64,000 nt of DNA. Origin: DAOUEX01 sp034430235. GTDB taxonomy: Bacteria; Chloroflexota; Anaerolineae; UBA2200. This document shows positions 60,101 through 64,000 of the stretch, piece after piece; the first letter of the stretch is position 1; the number at the start of each line of letters is the position of its first letter. Position numbers and translations under genes: made by a program. The DNA is taken from the NCBI GenBank assembly GCA_964478075.1, contig CAYZGO010000001.1:1-64000 (forward strand), read 5' to 3'. The notes beneath the pieces were generated by a model, which ran no database searches, had not been told where the DNA came from, and was given only the letters and a program-made list of their open reading frames with translations.

Positions 60101-63100
60101 TTACTCCCAAAATGTCGGCCAATGGTACAGGTACGGCAGGAAGATTCGGTACTGCGCCGTAGCGCCAAAGTGGATTGTGCTCGTCTCACCCCCAACCACC
60201 GTGACCGCATAGCTGGTGCTTGTCGTCGGCACGTATCCATCCGGGCTGGTGACCGCAACCGTATAGTCGCCCGGCGGGAGCCCGCAGCACATACAGAAGC
60301 CAGTGTCATCTGTGGTGCAGGACGCAATCGGCGTATCGAGGAGGTGTGCGGCCGCCCCGGTGGAAGGCTCAGCGGGGAATATTTCGACGAGTACTCCCGC
60401 CAGTGGTGGTTCGCCTGGATCTGGCACCCCGTTGCCGTTGAGGTCATTCCACGCATACAGGGCAATACACCCTGTGACCTGCGGCTCAAGCGTACCTGTC
60501 GGCGTCGCCGTGGGCGTGCTCGTCGGTGTCGGCGTCTGCGTGGGCGTATTGGTCGGCGTGGGTGTCGGCGTCTTTGTCGCCGGGGGCGGCGGCTCGGTTA
60601 CCGTCGTCGTCTCTGTGTCGCTGATGGCAAAGCTGCCCCAGCGAGCCTCGACCTCGTTCGTCACCGTTCCGCGCGTCGTGCTGTTCGTGCCCAGGAAGAG
60701 CGCAAAGCTGGCGCTTGATCCGGCGGGTAGGGAGCTCACCGACCTGGTGGCCACCCCGCCCGCGTGCGTCCAGCCATCGTTCGCCGGCACGCTAGCGAAA
60801 TAGGTCCCTGCCGGCAGTGTATCGGTCAGCCAGATCGTGCCTGCTGGCACCCCTGCCGTATTGGTCACCACAATGGTGTACCTGATGTACCAGGTGGCCG
60901 GGACAGGGTCTTGCAGGTCGGTTTTGGTTAGCTGCAGGTAGTCGCGGTGGAAGACAGTGGTCATGGTATCGCTGCATTGGCTGGTATCGGTGATGGTCAG
61001 TGTGCCGGTGATGTTGCCAGAGTAGCTCGGGTCCTGCAGGTGGTAGATGCCAGCGATGGAAGTGCCGCTGCCGGAGACAAGTCCGCCATCGAAGAAGGCG
61101 AGGGCCCAGGTGAGGTCGTCGCCGTCGCAATCACCCACGGACGCTGCATAGTTGACCACATCTGACGATGGATCGGGTCGGTCGATGGTCAGGCTGTCTA
61201 TTTGCGGCGGCTGATTGATGTCCACGGTATTGCTGCTCAAGGTATCACTGCAGCCGTGCTCATCGGTGACCGTGAGGGTGGCCTGTATGTTGCCGCAGTA
61301 GGCGGGATCCTGCAGGGAGTAAGAGCCGCTGACGGTGTCGCCGCTGCCGCTGACCGAACCGCCATCAGAGAAGGCGACTTGCCAGGAGACCGTGCTCACG
61401 CTGTCACAATCGCTGATGGAGGCGTTGTAGCTGATGGCATCAGCACAGGGGGCGGGCTGGCTGATGGTCAGGCTGTCTATCTGCGGCGGCTGGTTGACGT
61501 CTAGGGTGTTGCTGCTCATGACGTCAATGCAGCCCTGGTCGTCCGTGATGGTCAACGTGGCCTGTATGTTACCGCAGTAGGCGGGATCCTGCAGGGAGTA
61601 CGACCCGCTGACCGCGTCACCGCTGCCGGTGACCGACCCGCCGTCCGACAAGGCCAGTTGCCAGGACACCGTGCTCACGTCGTCACAATCGCTGATCGTT
61701 GCCGTGTAGTCGATCGTGTCGGCGCAGGGATCCGGCTGGGAGATCGTCACACTGCTGACGCTCGGTGGCTGGTTGACGTCCAGGACGCTGCTGGTCAGGG
61801 AATCCGTACAGCCCTCACTGTCGGTGACCGTGAGTGTGGCCTGGAGGTTGCCGCAGTAAGTTCCGTCCTGCAGGTCATAGGAGCCATCTACAGTGTCGCC
61901 ATGACCCCACACCGATCCCCCGTCGGAGAAATCGAGCTGCCAGTCGACGGTGTCGAGGCCGTCACAATCGTTGAAGGTGCCCGTGTAGCCAACGGTGTCG
62001 GCACACGGATCGGGCTGCGAGATTGCTACACTGCTGACGCTCGGCGGCTGGTTGACATCGATGGTGTTACTCCCAGCCGTGCGGCTGCAGCCTTGCTCAC
62101 TGGTGATGGCCAGCGTGGCGCTCAGATCGCCGCAGTGGCTTGTTGCATACGAGCCCTCGACGGTGCAGCCGCTGCCAAATACGCCGCCGCCATCTGAGAA
62201 ATCAATGTGCCAAGCAGGCGTCCCGTCGCAGCTACTGAGCGTCGCGACATAGGCAACGTCGCCGCACGCGTCGGGCTGCGACAGTTCAAAGGCATCGACC
62301 ACCGCCGGCGCGTGGATCGTGACCGTTTGCTTATGTTTCTTCACGCTGTTGATATCGCTCCTGATCCACACGGTGTTCGTCGTGGCGATGGTGCCCGCGA
62401 GGTCCGCCGGTCCCTTGAGCGTCACATCGTAGCTCAGCGTGCCGCTCGCGCCGACCGGTACAACGACCTTGCTGGACTCATCGGGCCACCGAAGCCAATC
62501 CCCGTCATCGTGTGGCGTCTTACCAAAGAGCCCGGTGCCGGTCTCCTGAAAGTTGGAAATGCTGCCCACCACGCTCTCGTCATAGTTGTCGCGGATGAAT
62601 GCGCCGGGGATGTTGATCGTGCCGGTGTGCGTGTACAGGATGGTATAGTGGAGAGTATCGCCGGGACAGGCATCCGTGACGTCCACGCGCTTTTCGCTCA
62701 AGAGCTTGGCCTCCACGACCTCCAGCGGGTAGTCCTCGACCTCTCCGTGGGCCAGGAAACCGCCCGGGCCGGTGAACTGGTCCTGCCAGTACAGGATGCG
62801 GAACCGGGCCCACGTCGTGCCCGGCAAGGCATCCGCGGGGACAGACACCTGATACTCCTGCGTGGGATTGGCTGGGAATATCATAAGAGGCATCTCGGCG
62901 CTGCTGAACTGACCGTCCTGGTTCCAGTCGAACCACATCTTGACCACGCTGTCGTTAAAGTAGCTCCCCCCCACGGTCATGGTGAACCAGCCCGTCTCAC
63001 CGATCACGAACGGGCTGCCGGCCGTCTTGAAGGCGCCGGCCATCTCGATGCCGTCTTCATCGTCCACGCCGTTGACGTCGTCCTGGTCGACCGGTTGTCC

Positions 63101-64000
63101 GTCCATCTCGGCGTCGGGTTTCGTTCCCAGCCAGAAGGCCCCCGTATCCCGAATGAGGTGGCGAGCACCGTCGTTGGCCAGTTTGGTCTCGTACTGATAC
63201 GTCACACCGTCATCGGGCGCGTCGCCAAAGTCCATCTCCTGGGTCGCCATCCGCAGTTTCTGGCACGCACTGCTGGCGAACTCGTCATAATCGGCCAGCA
63301 CGCGCACCCAACCCTTGTCACCCGGGAACGGTGGAGCAATCTGTCCCGGCTGCGGCCAGACGATGCTGTCCTTCAGCCAGTCGCGGGTGGCATCGCCGAT
63401 GCCGATGCCTTCGGCATCGATCCGGTCCTCACCACTGGTGAGGCCCACCTGTGCGATAAGCCAACCGCGCGCGGTCACCGCCGACGCCCTGGCCTCGGTT
63501 TGAGTACATGAGGAACCACCGGACCCGAGATCTTCGCAGCACCTGTCCGGTTCGCCGGCCATGACAATGTTGACCCGCTGCGTGATGCCGTCGTCCGGGG
63601 CATGCCACGTGACTTCAACGGGCACCCAATCGAGGAGAAGCTGTGTACCGTATGCCTGTGAATACGAATAAACGGTCAGGCGGACGCGAAGGTTGTTCCC
63701 GTTGATCTCCGAGGCGTTCCAGGATCGCCCCCAGGTGATGCTGGCGCCGCCGACGTTGTACGTGGCCTCAGCGTCGGTCAGCGCCCCGGTCGTGCGGCCA
63801 GTGCTCGTCCAGTTTGCCCCTCCGTCCCACGAAAGCTCGACCTGGAACTCTCCACCAAAACCCAATTTCCAGGCATCGAGGCGGACGAGGATGCCGTCGA
63901 TCTGCGCCGTGGTCGGCAAGTTGAAACCGTATCCATAGTACTGGTGTACGCCACCATCCGGACTGGTGTAGTGATCATCTCCGTAGGCGTGGTCCGCGTC
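60101..64000 (-). CDS. Giant surface protein, 5' end beyond the window
   Basis: The frame stays open to the right edge, so the gene is partial; 1299 codons are visible here. Order from the visible end: a beta-rich domain (FGGEFQVELSWDGG), a GEVED-type domain (DMDG/DGQPVDQDDVNGVDDEDG), an Ig-like part, and five tandem repeats of about 80 residues. The repeats share QPDPCADTI, SDGGSV and QATLTVTD. A DUF11-like domain (LTKTDLQDPVPATWYIRY), a Thr/Pro linker, an SdrD-B-like domain (ALYAWNDLNGNGVPDPGEPP) and the tail RIFLPYLYHW follow. The last three modules are close relatives of those in the protein at 49242. A perfect terminator follows. An adhesin or outer-sheath role is likely. Confidence 0.85.
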   Translation of the reverse strand, partial: DADHAYGDDHYTSPDGGVHQYYGYGFNLPTTAQIDGILVRLDAWKLGFGGEFQVELSWDGGANWTSTGRTTGALTDAEATYNVGGASITWGRSWNASEINGNNLRVRLTVYSYSQAYGTQLLLDWVPVEVTWHAPDDGITQRVNIVMAGEPDRCCEDLGSGGSSCTQTEARASAVTARGWLIAQVGLTSGEDRIDAEGIGIGDATRDWLKDSIVWPQPGQIAPPFPGDKGWVRVLADYDEFASSACQKLRMATQEMDFGDAPDDGVTYQYETKLANDGARHLIRDTGAFWLGTKPDAEMDGQPVDQDDVNGVDDEDGIEMAGAFKTAGSPFVIGETGWFTMTVGGSYFNDSVVKMWFDWNQDGQFSSAEMPLMIFPANPTQEYQVSVPADALPGTTWARFRILYWQDQFTGPGGFLAHGEVEDYPLEVVEAKLLSEKRVDVTDACPGDTLHYTILYTHTGTINIPGAFIRDNYDESVVGSISNFQETGTGLFGKTPHDDGDWLRWPDESSKVVVPVGASGTLSYDVTLKGPADLAGTIATTNTVWIRSDINSVKKHKQTVTIHAPAVVDAFELSQPDACGDVAYVATLSSCDGTPAWHIDFSDGGGVFGSGCTVEGSYATSHCGDLSATLAITSEQGCSRTAGSNTIDVNQPPSVSSVAISQPDPCADTVGYTGTFNDCDGLDTVDWQLDFSDGGSVWGHGDTVDGSYDLQDGTYCGNLQATLTVTDSEGCTDSLTSSVLDVNQPPSVSSVTISQPDPCADTIDYTATISDCDDVSTVSWQLALSDGGSVTGSGDAVSGSYSLQDPAYCGNIQATLTITDDQGCIDVMSSNTLDVNQPPQIDSLTISQPAPCADAISYNASISDCDSVSTVSWQVAFSDGGSVSGSGDTVSGSYSLQDPAYCGNIQATLTVTDEHGCSDTLSSNTVDINQPPQIDSLTIDRPDPSSDVVNYAASVGDCDGDDLTWALAFFDGGLVSGSGTSIAGIYHLQDPSYSGNITGTLTITDTSQCSDTMTTVFHRDYLQLTKTDLQDPVPATWYIRYTIVVTNTAGVPAGTIWLTDTLPAGTYFASVPANDGWTHAGGVATRSVSSLPAGSSASFALFLGTNSTTRGTVTNEVEARWGSFAISDTETTTVTEPPPPATKTPTPTPTNTPTQTPTPTSTPTATPTGTLEPQVTGCIALYAWNDLNGNGVPDPGEPPLAGVLVEIFPAEPSTGAAAHLLDTPIASCTTDDTGFCMCCGLPPGDYTVAVTSPDGYVPTTSTSYAVTVVGGETSTIHFGATAQYRIFLPYLYHWPTFWE

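Overview
The window looks like part of a metagenome scaffold (one run of 10 N at 43550-43559) from a GC-rich bacterium, most likely a Chloroflexota/Anaerolineae-type organism. The grounds are Thr/Pro-rich linkers in exported proteins, DUF5667-type and DUF11-type domains, a recurrent C-terminal 'LP-hydrophobic' tail on surface proteins, and many short dispersed intergenic repeats. The phylum is an inference from style, not from a marker gene.

Layout. 0.4-5.2 kb holds housekeeping and stress genes: a GIY-YIG protein, two Hsp20 chaperones, a YugP-type membrane Zn-protease and the primary sigma factor. 5.5-10.1 kb is an ECF sigma factor, a DUF5667/DUF11 membrane protein and two exported proteins. 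10.6-15.2 kb is a defence-like pair: a large nuclease-methyltransferase and a protein with a HEPN-like R-x4-H motif. 15.4-23.3 kb is a minus-strand phage-derived operon (portal, protease-capsid fusion, connector, holin-like and small proteins) with its own promoter and leader terminator, but no terminase, integrase or tail genes in view. 23.9-28.2 kb has an RRM protein, a cold-shock protein, a GAF/PAS histidine kinase and a REC-GAF-cyclase protein. 28.9-38.0 kb has a thermonuclease lipoprotein, a psuG-sugar kinase pair, a three-gene nucleotidyltransferase/PAP2 operon, 6-phosphogluconate dehydrogenase and a chimeric debranching enzyme. 39.0-46.5 kb encodes a secreted propeller-like protein and a very large C25 (gingipain-like) peptidase broken by the assembly gap. 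47.2-48.6 kb is selD. 49.2-54.4 kb and 60.1-64.0 kb encode two giant adhesin-like surface proteins; a methyltransferase and a heterodimeric ABC exporter lie between them.

Main discovery. selD is itself a selenoprotein gene: an in-frame UGA sits at the conserved catalytic position and ordinary ORF calling would truncate it. Its 5' leader, behind a consensus promoter (TTGACA-17-TATAAT), carries a short ORF with a good ribosome-binding site and an in-frame UGA. That UGA is followed at the canonical distance by a SECIS-like hairpin (7 bp, GGTT loop), and the leader ends in an intrinsic terminator just before selD. This suggests selenium- or SelB-dependent attenuation of selD. The module is bracketed by two inverted ~80-bp repeats.

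Other notable signals are an identical three-site operator (TCTAAC at 0, +11 and +33) upstream of the Hsp20 and the Zn-protease genes, the capsid operon without a terminase, and a C-terminal sorting-like tail shared by five exported proteins.
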